Shown here piece by piece: positions 16,198-25,436 of a DNA stretch of 34,636 bases. The DNA comes from Gemmatimonadota bacterium. GTDB taxonomy: Bacteria > Gemmatimonadota > Gemmatimonadetes > Longimicrobiales > Gaopeijiaceae. The DNA lies in NCBI GenBank assembly GCA_003248075.1, contig QJYK01000338.1, forward strand, positions 1 through 34,636, written 5' to 3'. A model generated the notes under the pieces. The model worked only from the letters and a program-made list of their open reading frames with translations, did no database searches and was not told the origin of the DNA. Each line of letters starts with the position of its first letter. Positions within the stretch are counted from its first letter, which is position 1. A program made the translations under genes and the position numbers.

Positions 16198-19100
16198 CTA
16201 CCGCCCGCGAATCGCGTCCAGATCCTCCTGCTCCAGCACCCAGTACGGGGTCGGGAACGACCGCGGTGACGGCCAGACCCGATCGAGCGTGCGCGCATCG
16301 TAGAGCTCACCGTTCTTCATGACCCAGCGGATGTCCAGGGAGTTGCGGATATCCTCGAGCGGGTTGGAATCGAGGACCAGGAGGTCCGCCAGCTTCCCAA
16401 CCTCGATGGAGCCCAGGTCGTCACCGTACCCGATGGATCGGGCGCCGAGAATCGTCGCGATGCGAAGCGCCTCCATCGGGGTCATTTCCCCGCTCTGGAG
16501 CATCCACAGCTCCCAGTGCGCGCCGATGCCGTCCTGTTGCCCGTGCGACCCCAGCCCGGCGACGCCGCCGGCGCGCACGATGTCACGGACGCCGCGGGCG
16601 ATGTCCGGGAAGACGTAGTCCTCCTCGACGATGATCTGTCGACGCCGCGCCTGCCGGGTCAGCAGCTCGCCCGGGGTGAAGTAGGCCGTCTTGGGATCTT
16701 TGTCGAGGTCTGTGCGGGCCCGCCAGTACCCGTCTCCGGCGGGGCCGCCGTAGGCCACGACCAGGGTCGGCGTATAGGCGATGCGCGCGTCGGCGAAGAC
16801 GGTGACGACGTCCTTGTACAGCGGTACCTGGCCGATGGAGTGCTCGATCGCCGGATAGCCGTCGATGGCCATCGTGATGTCCATCTTCAGGTCCGCCGCC
16901 CCCTCGTTGGTGGCGTTGATCCCTTCGGCCGTGGCGGCCTGGAGGATCCACTGACGCTGGATCCGCCGCGGCTGCAGGTACTGCTTGATCGAGTGCACGC
17001 CCTGTGCCTTGTATCGGCGCACCACCGCGAGCGCATCGTCGTAGCTCTTGATGGGAGCGTTGTTGCTGGTCAGCGGGAAACCGGTCGCATAGATCCGCGA
17101 GCCCACCATCTCGCCCGCGTCGATGAGCTCGCCCCAGGCCACGTTCCAGCGGGAACCGCTCGGGTTTCGCGTGGTGGTCACGCCGTACGCGAGGTTCGAG
17201 GCGATGGACCACTCCTGCTGAGGAGCCATCTCGCTCCCGGTCTTGGGGTGGGCGTGGACGTCCACGAGCCCCGGGATGAGGGTCTTTCCGGCGACGTCGA
17301 TCACCTCCGCGCCCGCGGGCGCCTCCACCGACGCACCGACCGCGGCGATCCGGTTGTCGCGCACCAGGACGTCCCCCCGCTCCAGGACTTCGTCTCCGTT
17401 CATGGTCACCACGCGGGCGCCACGCAGGAGGACTTCTCCGCGGGGAACGGCCCGGGGCACGCGGAGCGTCACGTCCGCGTCGGTCGTACCCCATCGTTCG
17501 GGCTCCGCGTACCCGAAGACCGAGTCGACGGGGGCGCGGAACCAGTGGTTCGCGAAGCTCCAGGCGACCGTTCGACCGCCGTCCACCCACTCCGCATAAT
17601 TGGCACCCTGGGTCGTGAGGCGGCGGAGTGGGACCGTGGGCGCGTCGAAGTTGACGGACAGGCCGTCGGGTCCCGCCTCCGTGAGGGGAAGCGCGTAGAC
17701 GTCGTCCCGGTCCAGGACGAGCAGGGCCGTGCGGTCCGGCGCCACCTTCACCGTGACCGAGCCCGCGGCCTTCGTGGTCAACTTGGCGTGCGTTCTCTTG
17801 TCCGAGCCGTCGAGGCGCACCGAGACCAGCGCGGTCGTCTGTGTGGCGTTGAAGCCGGGCTGGGCGTTGGGGACCGTCTCGGTGAACCACACTCGCGCCG
17901 GATCCGCCCCACCGGCCGAGACCAGCGAGGGTGGCGACGACGCTGGGACGATCGTCCGTGAGCGACCCCCGTCCGCCGGCACCTGACGGAGCTCCCCGAG
18001 CGTGGCGACCGGTCCCGCTCCCAGCCCGGCCTGTCGTGGGGACCACCGGAACACCACGACGTCTCCGCCGGGGCTCCACGCCGGCGACGCGACCCTCGCC
18101 GGACGCTCGGTCAGCCGCACGGGCTGACCCGACCCGTCGGCGCGCTTCTTCCAGACATGTCCTCCGGAGGAGTCCGACCAGGTGACGTACGCGATCCAAC
18201 GACCGTCGGGCGAGTACGCGGGGAAGTACTCCCGCTCGTCTCGGTCCGTCAGTCGTCGCGGCGTCCCGACCGAGGTTCCGTCGAGCGAGGCGGTCCAGAG
18301 CTTGCCCAGGGCCGAAAAGGCCAGCGTTCGTCCGTCCGGGGCCTGGACGACCGAGGCGAGTTGGGTGATTGCGAGGGGGCCGTCGTCCACCTTCATGGGC
18401 ACGAACAGGCGGGGCCCCATGCCCAGCGCCACGTCGGCCGAGAAGGGGATCTCTCGCACCGCGCGCGTGACGACGTCCACGCGCTTGATCTTTCCGCCAC
18501 CGGTGTATAACACGGAGCGGGAGTCGGGTGTGAACGCGTAGCCCGGGAAGACGTCGTTGGGCGCGTAGCCCTCCTGATCGTCGCGCTGCACCTCGGCCAC
18601 CAGCCAACGGTCCTCCTGGCTCTCGAGATCGCGGATCCGGAGCGCGGTCCGAGTGCCCGCTCTGGTGGCGTAGACCAGCCAGCGGCCGTCCGGCGAGGCG
18701 ACAGGTCGAAGCGCTCCTCCGGCGCCCCCGGTCAGCGTTCGCTCCGTGCCGGTGGCGCGGTCGAAGGCGATGATCTGATAGCGCCCCAGGTTCTCTCCTG
18801 CGTACCCCCCGGCATGCGAGGACACGTAGAGCGTGCGGCCGTCCGGTGAGAGGGCTGCGCCCGTGTTGGTGGACTTGCGGCTGGCCTCGGTCGGGAAGAT
18901 CTGGATGCCCGAGCCCCCGTTCCGGTGGACCAGCCACAGGGGGACGTTCGTGAGGTAGTTCTCCGCGGAGGGATACGGCCCGAAGCGGCGGACCACGAGG
19001 TACTCCCCGTCCGGCGTCCACGCGGGTGACGACAGGGCATGGTCGACCTCGGCGGTGAGCTTGCGCAGCCCCGATCCGTCGGGAGACACGACCCACAGAT

Positions 19101-19449
19101 TGTCCCCTCCGTCCCGATCCGATATGAAGGCGACCGAGCGGCCGTCGGGAGACCAGCGTGGCATGGCGTCGAACGGCATGCCGCGGGTCAGCGGGGTCGC
19201 GTGTCCACCGTCGATGGGGATCGTATAGAGGTCCCCGAGAAGGTCGAAGACGATCGTGGTCCCGTCGGGCGATACGTCCAGCGAGATCCAGGTTCCCTCG
19301 TCCGTGGTGAAGCGGAGCGTCCGTGTCGGCTCGATCGGGAGCGCGTTCGCGGTGTCCGATGGAACCGGGGTGGACTTCTGCCCGTCTCCGGGGAGCGGGG
19401 TCACGGCAGCCAGGGACAGAACGACGAGGACGGGGGTCGAGAAGCGCAT
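16198..19449 (-). CDS. Exported TolB-propeller amidohydrolase
   Basis: A 1083-residue protein starting at ATG 19449 with GAGG 5 bases upstream and a signal peptide (MRFSTPVLVVLSLAAVTPLPGDG). Residues about 40-650 form PD40/TolB-type propeller repeats (many SPDGR motifs, for example GTTIVFDLLGDLYTIPIDGG). The C-terminal amidohydrolase-superfamily domain has the metal motif DVHAHP (H732, H734), a candidate carbamylated Lys in SIKQYL, H870 (IEHSIG) and H969 (GLGSHGQ). It ends with the composite-domain signature IEVGKLADLLVLDSNPLED. The substrate is probably a cyclic or linear amide or peptide in the periplasm, but this is unproven. It begins 14 bp after glpD, so it is likely in one operon with glpD and the RCC1 gene. 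Confidence 0.93.
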   Translation of the reverse strand: MRFSTPVLVVLSLAAVTPLPGDGQKSTPVPSDTANALPIEPTRTLRFTTDEGTWISLDVSPDGTTIVFDLLGDLYTIPIDGGHATPLTRGMPFDAMPRWSPDGRSVAFISDRDGGDNLWVVSPDGSGLRKLTAEVDHALSSPAWTPDGEYLVVRRFGPYPSAENYLTNVPLWLVHRNGGSGIQIFPTEASRKSTNTGAALSPDGRTLYVSSHAGGYAGENLGRYQIIAFDRATGTERTLTGGAGGALRPVASPDGRWLVYATRAGTRTALRIRDLESQEDRWLVAEVQRDDQEGYAPNDVFPGYAFTPDSRSVLYTGGGKIKRVDVVTRAVREIPFSADVALGMGPRLFVPMKVDDGPLAITQLASVVQAPDGRTLAFSALGKLWTASLDGTSVGTPRRLTDRDEREYFPAYSPDGRWIAYVTWSDSSGGHVWKKRADGSGQPVRLTERPARVASPAWSPGGDVVVFRWSPRQAGLGAGPVATLGELRQVPADGGRSRTIVPASSPPSLVSAGGADPARVWFTETVPNAQPGFNATQTTALVSVRLDGSDKRTHAKLTTKAAGSVTVKVAPDRTALLVLDRDDVYALPLTEAGPDGLSVNFDAPTVPLRRLTTQGANYAEWVDGGRTVAWSFANHWFRAPVDSVFGYAEPERWGTTDADVTLRVPRAVPRGEVLLRGARVVTMNGDEVLERGDVLVRDNRIAAVGASVEAPAGAEVIDVAGKTLIPGLVDVHAHPKTGSEMAPQQEWSIASNLAYGVTTTRNPSGSRWNVAWGELIDAGEMVGSRIYATGFPLTSNNAPIKSYDDALAVVRRYKAQGVHSIKQYLQPRRIQRQWILQAATAEGINATNEGAADLKMDITMAIDGYPAIEHSIGQVPLYKDVVTVFADARIAYTPTLVVAYGGPAGDGYWRARTDLDKDPKTAYFTPGELLTRQARRRQIIVEEDYVFPDIARGVRDIVRAGGVAGLGSHGQQDGIGAHWELWMLQSGEMTPMEALRIATILGARSIGYGDDLGSIEVGKLADLLVLDSNPLEDIRNSLDIRWVMKNGELYDARTLDRVWPSPRSFPTPYWVLEQEDLDAIRGR

Positions 19450-19463
19450 CAGATCCTCGGGGG

Positions 19464-21023
19464 TCAGGAGAGGAGGTAGCCGGCTGCGAGCTCCTGGAAC
19501 GAGGCGACCTGGTTCGCGACCCAGCTCCCGTCGCGTTCCAGCTCGTCAGCCAGGATCGAGGCCACGGCGGGGGCGGCCTCCAGCGCGGCCCGGGCGTCCA
19601 GGAGCAGGGCGCGGTGGCGTCGGGCCAGGACGTCGTCCACGGTCCGGGCCGCCTCGAACTGGACGAACCAGACGACCTCGGCCGCGGTCAGGTCCAGACG
19701 TGGGTGGACCCGCTCACCGAGCCGCGCACGCGAGCGTGTGAGCTCTTCGATCTCGGTGGCGTCCGACCCGTAGCGCGCCAGGCGGCCGAAGCGCTCCGAG
19801 TGCTGGTGGTAGCCTTGCACGTTCAGGTCGCGGGTCACGCAGGCCCTGGGGTCGAGGCCGGCGACGGTGGCCGCCACGTCCACGGTGTCCTCCGCCATCT
19901 TGCGGTAGGTGGTCCACTTCCCACCCGCGATGGTGACGAGCCCCGAGTTGGAGACCCGGATCGCGTGCTCCCGGCTGATCTCGGCCGTATCCTCCGCGTC
20001 TTCCGCTGCCACGAGCGGGCGGAGGCCGGCGAACACGGAAAGGACGTCCTCGCGGCGCGGGTCGGTCTCCATATAGCGACCCGCATGCTCCAGGAGGAAA
20101 TCGACCTCCTCGGTGAGCGCCCGCGGCTCCAGGGTCACCTCGTCCACCAGGGTATCGGTCGTGCCGACCAGGACCCGATCCAGCCACGGGATCGCGAATA
20201 AGACGCGACCATCGTCGGTATGAGGGACCATGATGGCCGACTCACCTGCCAGGAACGAACGGTCCAGCACGATGTGGACCCCCTGCGAGGGCCGGACGAT
20301 CGGACGGGCCTCGGGATCATCGAGCCGCCGGACACCGTCGGCGAACACCCCGGTGGCGTTCACGACGACATGTGCGGAGAGCTTCAGCTCCACACCGGTC
20401 TCGCCGTCGTGTGCGCGCACGCCGGACACGTACCCTGCCTCGTCCTTCGTCAGCCCATCGACCGGCGCGTAGTTGAGGAGCGCGGCGCCTTGCTCATGTG
20501 CCGTACGCGCGAGCGCGATCAGCAGACGGGCGTCATCGAACTGCCCATCGTGGTAGACCACGCCGCCCTTGAGGCCGTCGGTCTCGATGTTGGGAATGCG
20601 CTCGAGCGTCTCCTCCAGGGAGAGGTTCTTCGAGTCGCCGAACCCGTACCGGCCCGCGAGCGCGTCATACACGCGCATTCCGATCCCGTAGAACGGCGCT
20701 TCCCACCACTTGTAGTTGGGAACCACGAAGGGAAGGTCGTGCACCAGGTGGGGCGCGTTGCCCCTCAGGATCCCCCGCTCGCGCAGAGCCTCGAGCACGA
20801 GCGGCACATTGCCCTGCTGCAGGTAGCGCACACCGCCGTGTACGAGCTTGGTGGACCGTGACGACGTGCCCTTCCCGAAGTCGTGGGCCTCCAACAGGGC
20901 CACCGCGTAGCCGCGTGAGGCCGCGTCGACCGCGACGCCGACCCCGGTCGCCCCACCACCCACGACCACGACGTCCCAGACGCGGTCGTCCGACAGCCGT
21001 CGGAGCGCCTCGTCGCGTCTCAC
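19464..21023 (-). CDS. glpD: Aerobic glycerol-3-phosphate dehydrogenase
   Basis: A 519-residue FAD enzyme that oxidises glycerol-3-phosphate to dihydroxyacetone phosphate and passes electrons to quinone at the inner membrane. The Rossmann FAD motif VVVGGGATGVGVA (residues about 19-31) is clear, with family marks GTSSRSTKLVHGGVRYL (52-68), TTDTLVD, GGKWTTYRKMAEDTVD and a C-terminal GlpD domain. The start chosen is GTG 21023, whose GTGA overlaps the stop codon of the RCC1 gene by 4 bp; the frame continues to 21119 but only across the neighbour's coding sequence. No glpK or glpF is in view. Translational coupling to an RCC1 lipoprotein is unusual for this enzyme. Confidence 0.95.
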   Translation of the reverse strand: MRRDEALRRLSDDRVWDVVVVGGGATGVGVAVDAASRGYAVALLEAHDFGKGTSSRSTKLVHGGVRYLQQGNVPLVLEALRERGILRGNAPHLVHDLPFVVPNYKWWEAPFYGIGMRVYDALAGRYGFGDSKNLSLEETLERIPNIETDGLKGGVVYHDGQFDDARLLIALARTAHEQGAALLNYAPVDGLTKDEAGYVSGVRAHDGETGVELKLSAHVVVNATGVFADGVRRLDDPEARPIVRPSQGVHIVLDRSFLAGESAIMVPHTDDGRVLFAIPWLDRVLVGTTDTLVDEVTLEPRALTEEVDFLLEHAGRYMETDPRREDVLSVFAGLRPLVAAEDAEDTAEISREHAIRVSNSGLVTIAGGKWTTYRKMAEDTVDVAATVAGLDPRACVTRDLNVQGYHQHSERFGRLARYGSDATEIEELTRSRARLGERVHPRLDLTAAEVVWFVQFEAARTVDDVLARRHRALLLDARAALEAAPAVASILADELERDGSWVANQVASFQELAAGYLLS

Positions 21024-22282
21024 GGGTCCAATCCGTGGCTGACGGGCAGCACGCGCACCGGGGTAGGCGACAGCTCGGTCCCCGAGCCCAGCTGATGGAA
21101 CTGGCCGTCTCCCCAGCAATACGCCTCGCCGTCGAGGGTCACCCCACAGCTGTGCGCCTGGCCCAGGGCCAGCTCCCGCCAGCGAAGATCCCCGTACACG
21201 GGGAGCGGCCCGTCCGGAACCGGGCCGCCACCGAAGCCGAGCTGGCCCAGGAAATCCGCGCCCCAGCAGTATGCGCTTCCATCCGCGGTCAGCCCGCAGG
21301 AATGAAACCCGCCCGAGTACACGCGCACGAGCGACCGGTCACCCGTGCGCACCGACACGGGGACCCGCGAGCAAGGGCGATCGACACCGGCGGGCGGCGC
21401 CCAGGAGCACACCTCGGCGCCGGCCATGTCCGCGATCTGCCCGTCCCCATCGTCTCCCCAGCAGGTGAGGCCGCCGTCCGCGTCGACGCCGCAAACGTGG
21501 AAGGCGCCGGCGGAGAGGTCCACGAGGGGCGGAGCGCCCTGCACGCGGGTCGCGGACGCGACACATGGGAACGGGGTTCCGTCCGACGAACAGGGGCCCG
21601 GGTCCACCGCCCCGAGGCCCAGCTGTCCGGCGTCGTGCGCGCCCCAGCACCAGGTCGCTCCGACGGCGTCCAGCGCACACGAGGAGGTGGCCCCCCCGCT
21701 GACCAGGCCGGCGCCCACAGGGCCCGCGACCGCGACCGGCAGGTCTTCGTCGGCGTCGGCTCCGACGCGCCCATTGCCCAGCTGCCCCTCGCTTCCGCGA
21801 CCCCAGCACAGGATCGAGTCGTCCAACGCGACCCCGCACACGTGGCTCGACCCGGACGCGATCCGTCGGAAGGCCACCTCGGTCCCGAGGCGGGTCGGCC
21901 GCGGCAGGAGCCCCCACGGCGGCCAGCCCCAGCAATAGACGTCGGTCGCATCCGTCAGCCCGCAGGTGAACGAGCCGCCGGCCGCGAGCGCGACGAACCG
22001 GAGCTCTCGTGTGAGCGGCTCCGGCCGAAGGCCGACGTCCGCGCCGGGGGGCACCCCGAGCTCCCCTTGGCCGTTGAAGCCCCAACAGTACGCGTACCCC
22101 GCCACGTCGAGGGCACAGGTATGGCGAAGGCCGGCCACCACCGACGCGTACTCCGGCTGTGTGCCCTCCACGAACGGCCCGGTGCCCGCGTCCCCACATC
22201 CGGCGAGTGCCACGCAGGCCAGGGACAACGACCGGGCGGGAATACCCGGGCGTCGGAGGCGTTCGGTGGACGTGCGGGACAC
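21020..22282 (-). CDS. RCC1-repeat lipoprotein
   Basis: A 420-residue protein from GTG 22282, with GGAG 5 bases upstream. The signal peptide ends in a lipobox (ALAGC, Cys29). Seven RCC1-like repeats follow, each with a Cys in the HTC/SFTC/HVC/SSC/HSC strand and a second Cys in a (Y/L/W/T)CWG strand, followed by GQLG-type turns. This predicts a seven-bladed propeller with a Cys pair in each blade. Two insertions carry extra Cys pairs (CSSDGTPFPC and CSWAPPAGVDRPC). Bacterial RCC1 lipoproteins are surface or periplasmic binding proteins of unknown ligand; nothing indicates guanine-nucleotide exchange activity. Its stop overlaps the glpD start by 4 bp. Confidence 0.88.
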   Translation of the reverse strand: MSRTSTERLRRPGIPARSLSLACVALAGCGDAGTGPFVEGTQPEYASVVAGLRHTCALDVAGYAYCWGFNGQGELGVPPGADVGLRPEPLTRELRFVALAAGGSFTCGLTDATDVYCWGWPPWGLLPRPTRLGTEVAFRRIASGSSHVCGVALDDSILCWGRGSEGQLGNGRVGADADEDLPVAVAGPVGAGLVSGGATSSCALDAVGATWCWGAHDAGQLGLGAVDPGPCSSDGTPFPCVASATRVQGAPPLVDLSAGAFHVCGVDADGGLTCWGDDGDGQIADMAGAEVCSWAPPAGVDRPCSRVPVSVRTGDRSLVRVYSGGFHSCGLTADGSAYCWGADFLGQLGFGGGPVPDGPLPVYGDLRWRELALGQAHSCGVTLDGEAYCWGDGQFHQLGSGTELSPTPVRVLPVSHGLDP

Positions 22283-22458
22283 GCGTGCTCCATATGCGGG
22301 TTACGGGTCGCGGCCGGCGATGCGTCGGAGGAAGAGACAGGTAGGCCCGTCGCACGGCAACCCGAAGCCCCGCGCGCGACCCTTGGGTGGCTAGCACTGC
22401 TATTGACGTAGAGGAGGACGCCCTCCAGCTTGCTTACTAACTACGCTAGTGAGGCGTC
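22283..22458. other. Divergent intergenic region (RCC1 operon / padR-ADOP)
   Basis: This 176-bp gap must hold the promoters for both directions. TTGACG (22403-22408) resembles a plus-strand -35, but no good -10 lies 17 bp on. The stretch TTGCTTACTAACTACGCTAG (22430-22449) before the second PadR gene is AT-richer, with small inverted elements (ACTA/TAGT, ACGC/GCGT) that could be its operator. Weak evidence. Confidence 0.3.
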
Positions 22459-22794
22459 ATGAGCCGACGATCCCTGGGTGAGTTCGAGCAGCAGGTGCTG
22501 CTCACGGTGCTGCGCATGGGTGGCGAGGCGTACAGCGTCCCCATGGTCCTGCACATGGAGGAGCGGAGCGGGCGCGAGGTTTCGCAGGCGGCGGTCTACA
22601 TCGCGCTGCGTCGACTCGAGGAGAAGGGACTCGTGTCCTCACGCATGGAGGATCCCGAGTCCACGGGAACCGGTCGCGAACGGCGCTACTTCCGGGTGGA
22701 GCCCTCCGCGCTCGCGGAGCTGCGGGAGGCGCGTCGCACCATGGAGCGGTTCTGGGACGGGCTTGAGGACATGGTGGAGGATTGGGGCGGGTGA
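22459..22794 (+). CDS. PadR family transcriptional regulator
   Basis: A 111-residue winged-helix protein starting at ATG 22459 (MSRRSLGEFEQQVLLTVLRM). The pattern LGEFEQQVLL, YSVPMVLHMEERSG, the recognition region VSQAAVYIALRRLEEKGLV and the wing RERRYFRVEPSALAELREAR are those of the PadR subgroup that accompanies ADOP permeases. It is clearly different from the other PadR in this window (8927-9253), which has the HGYGI type helix. Its stop codon overlaps the GTG start of the following permease (GTGA). It probably represses this two-gene unit; the ligand is unknown. Confidence 0.88.
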   Translation: MSRRSLGEFEQQVLLTVLRMGGEAYSVPMVLHMEERSGREVSQAAVYIALRRLEEKGLVSSRMEDPESTGTGRERRYFRVEPSALAELREARRTMERFWDGLEDMVEDWGG

Positions 22795-25430
22795 CAGAGC
22801 GGCCGAAGGTGCCCGGGTGGGTGGCGTGGGTGATGAAGCGGTTCCTCACGCCCGACGACCGGAGGGTCGCGCTCTCCGAGCTCGCCGAGCTGCACGAGGC
22901 CTGGGGCGCGGAGCACGGACGCCGCGAAGCCGACCGTCGCTACCGGCGGCAGCTCCGCCAATACCCGCTGCGGCTCCTGTTGGATCGCCTCCCGTTGCCC
23001 GGTCGCGGTGCAGGCGCCTGGCTGGCCGTGCCGTCGTTCCGGCAGGCGGTGCGGTCGCTCGCGCGGTCCCCGGTCCTGACCGTCGCGATCGTGCTCACGG
23101 TGGGGCTCGGCATCGGTGGGTGCGTCACGGTCTTCGCCATCGTGGACGCGCTCTATCTCAGGCCGCTCGCCTACGACGAGCCGGACCGGCTGGGGTGGAT
23201 CTACACCGACTATCCCCCCAACCAGTTCCCCTTCTCGGTGGCCGACTACCAGGCGCTCGAGGCTGGACAGACCTCGTTCGGGCGGGTGGGCGCAGCCCGA
23301 TTCCAGACCGGGACCCTGCTGAGCGCGGACGAGCCGGAGCGCGTCTTCTACATGGCGCCTACACCGTCGTTCTTCGACGTGCTCGGCATCCGACCGGTCT
23401 CGGGTCGCCTGCCGTCGGCCGAGGAGGGCATGGACGGCGGGCGCCCGACGCTCCTGACCACGCTAGGCTTCGCCCAGCGAAGGCTCGGCGCGCTTCGAAC
23501 TGACGCCTCCGACCGGCTCGGCACGGCGCTGGACGTCGACGGTGTGACCTACACCCTGGTCGGCGTGCTTCCCGACGCGCTCGGCCCGCTGGTGCGCAAC
23601 TCAGAGATCTTCCCGACCCTCCGCTTGGCGCCACCCCCGAGGCGTGGGCCCTTCTTCCTGCGCGTTGTGGGTCGCCTTCGTCCGGGAGTCTCGGAGGAGA
23701 TCGCCCGCCAGGAGCTGCGCAGGCTCTACGCCCAGCTCCTGCCGGAGTGGGGCGAGACCTACCGAGACGGTCAGGCCACGTGGGGGATCCGCCCGGTCGA
23801 GGGCGTGATGCGCGGCGACGTCGCCGCTCTGGTGGGGCTGCTCATGGGGGCCGTCGGCCTCCTGCTCGTCATCGCGGTGGTGAACGCGGTCGGCCTCCTC
23901 CTGACTCGGGTGGGCGCACGTCGCAGGGAGCTCGCGGTGCGCACGGCGCTCGGCGCGACGGGCTCGCAGATCGCGGGTCACCTCCTCGTCGAGAGCTCGC
24001 TGCTCGCCGGCGCCGGCGTCGGGCTCGGAATCCTGGCGGCGGTGGCGGTGCTGGGCGTGCTGCCCATGATCGCCGGTGACTACATCCCCCGGCTCGAGGA
24101 AGCCCGCGTGGGCGGTACCGTCCTCGGATTCACGGCCCTCCTCGCCCTGGGTTGCGCGGGGCTCTTCACGATGGTCCCCTCGTTCGCGGGCGTCGGGAGT
24201 GGAGCCCGCTCGGCCCTTTCCGGGCTCAGCCGGGACCGGCGGGAAGGCCGGGCGCAGCAGAGGGGCCAGCGCGTGCTCATCGTGGGCCAGCTGGCCGTCA
24301 CGATGCCGCTGCTTGCGGCCGCGGGCCTCCTCTTGTCCAGCTTCGTGCGCCTGCAGCAGGTCGATCCGGGCTTCGAGTCCGCCGGCCTCCTCACGTTGAG
24401 GGTCAGCGTCTCGCGGGCGCGGCACCCCGAGCCCGGCGCGCGCATGGCGTTGTGGCGGAGCCTGGAGGAGGCCGTGGCCGGGCTGCCCGGCGTGTCGAGC
24501 GTGGGGCTCGCCAGCGCGCGCCCGCCGGCCACGCACAGCGGCAACACCAACAACTTCGATCTCGAGGACCGCCCGACGCCCGAGGGGGAGAACGAGCCGC
24601 TCGCCCACTGGGCCAGCGCCGACGTGGGATACTTCGAGGCGCTCGGCATCGCGCTGGTGGACGGCCGGCTCTTCACGCCGGACGAGGAGGAGTCGGGTGC
24701 GCCCGTCATCGTGGTGGACGAGGCGTGGGCCCGCCGCTGGTTCCCGGGGGAGAGCGCCGTCGGCCGTCGTCTGCACGAGGGCGGCTCCGCGGGGCTCACC
24801 ACCGTCGTCGGCGTGGTCGAGGAGGTGCCCTACATGGGACCGGGGGTCGAGACCGGGGGAACCGTCTATGCCCCGTGGCTCGCATTGGAGACGGATCCCT
24901 ACCTGGTGGTGCGCACCCGGGGCGCCGCCGCCGCGCTGACCCGCCCCGTGCGGGAGGAAGTCGGGCGCATCGACCCGACCGCCCCGGTGACCGGCGTTCA
25001 AACGGGGGACGCGCTGCTCAGCGCGTCGCTCGCGGAGCCGAGACACCTGGCGATCATCCTGGGCGCCTTCGCCGTGGTGGCCCTCCTGCTTGCCGTGGTC
25101 GGGCTCTACGGGATCACGGCCCAGCGGGTCCAGCGTCAGCGGCCGGACATCGCCGTGCGGTTGGCCCTCGGTGGGCAACGGGGCACCGTGCTCGCCGAGG
25201 TGCTTCGCGACGGGCTCGCGCTCGCGATGCTTGGGCTCGCCGTCGGCGTCATGCTCACGGTCCCCTCGGCCCGAACCCTCGAGGGGATGCTCTACGAGGT
25301 CGCGCCGCTCGATCCCCTGTCGCTGGCTAGCGCGATCTTGCTTTTGCTGACCGTCGCGACCGTCGCCACCCTCGTTCCCGCGGCCCGGGCGCTCGGGGTC
25401 GATCCCGCGTCTACACTGCGGGAGGAGTGA
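22791..25430 (+). CDS. ADOP family ABC-type permease (MacB/FtsX-like)
   Basis: An 879-residue permease. The GTG start at 22791 overlaps the PadR stop by 4 bp; GGAGG is about 10 bases upstream. The ADOP-specific N-terminal cytosolic region (VAWVMKRFLTPDDRRVALSELAELHE) is followed by an RQAVRSLARSP linker and TM1, a MacB-type periplasmic domain, an FtsX block with RRRELAVRTALGATGSQI, a second TM and periplasmic core, and a closing FtsX block with RPDIAVRLALGGQRGTV, ending PASTLREE. The internal duplication is clear. No ATPase gene is adjacent. It is the second PadR-ADOP module here and is only distantly similar to the one at 6236-8926. Confidence 0.9.
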   Translation: MTERPKVPGWVAWVMKRFLTPDDRRVALSELAELHEAWGAEHGRREADRRYRRQLRQYPLRLLLDRLPLPGRGAGAWLAVPSFRQAVRSLARSPVLTVAIVLTVGLGIGGCVTVFAIVDALYLRPLAYDEPDRLGWIYTDYPPNQFPFSVADYQALEAGQTSFGRVGAARFQTGTLLSADEPERVFYMAPTPSFFDVLGIRPVSGRLPSAEEGMDGGRPTLLTTLGFAQRRLGALRTDASDRLGTALDVDGVTYTLVGVLPDALGPLVRNSEIFPTLRLAPPPRRGPFFLRVVGRLRPGVSEEIARQELRRLYAQLLPEWGETYRDGQATWGIRPVEGVMRGDVAALVGLLMGAVGLLLVIAVVNAVGLLLTRVGARRRELAVRTALGATGSQIAGHLLVESSLLAGAGVGLGILAAVAVLGVLPMIAGDYIPRLEEARVGGTVLGFTALLALGCAGLFTMVPSFAGVGSGARSALSGLSRDRREGRAQQRGQRVLIVGQLAVTMPLLAAAGLLLSSFVRLQQVDPGFESAGLLTLRVSVSRARHPEPGARMALWRSLEEAVAGLPGVSSVGLASARPPATHSGNTNNFDLEDRPTPEGENEPLAHWASADVGYFEALGIALVDGRLFTPDEEESGAPVIVVDEAWARRWFPGESAVGRRLHEGGSAGLTTVVGVVEEVPYMGPGVETGGTVYAPWLALETDPYLVVRTRGAAAALTRPVREEVGRIDPTAPVTGVQTGDALLSASLAEPRHLAIILGAFAVVALLLAVVGLYGITAQRVQRQRPDIAVRLALGGQRGTVLAEVLRDGLALAMLGLAVGVMLTVPSARTLEGMLYEVAPLDPLSLASAILLLLTVATVATLVPAARALGVDPASTLREE

Positions 25431-25436
25431 CGCGGG

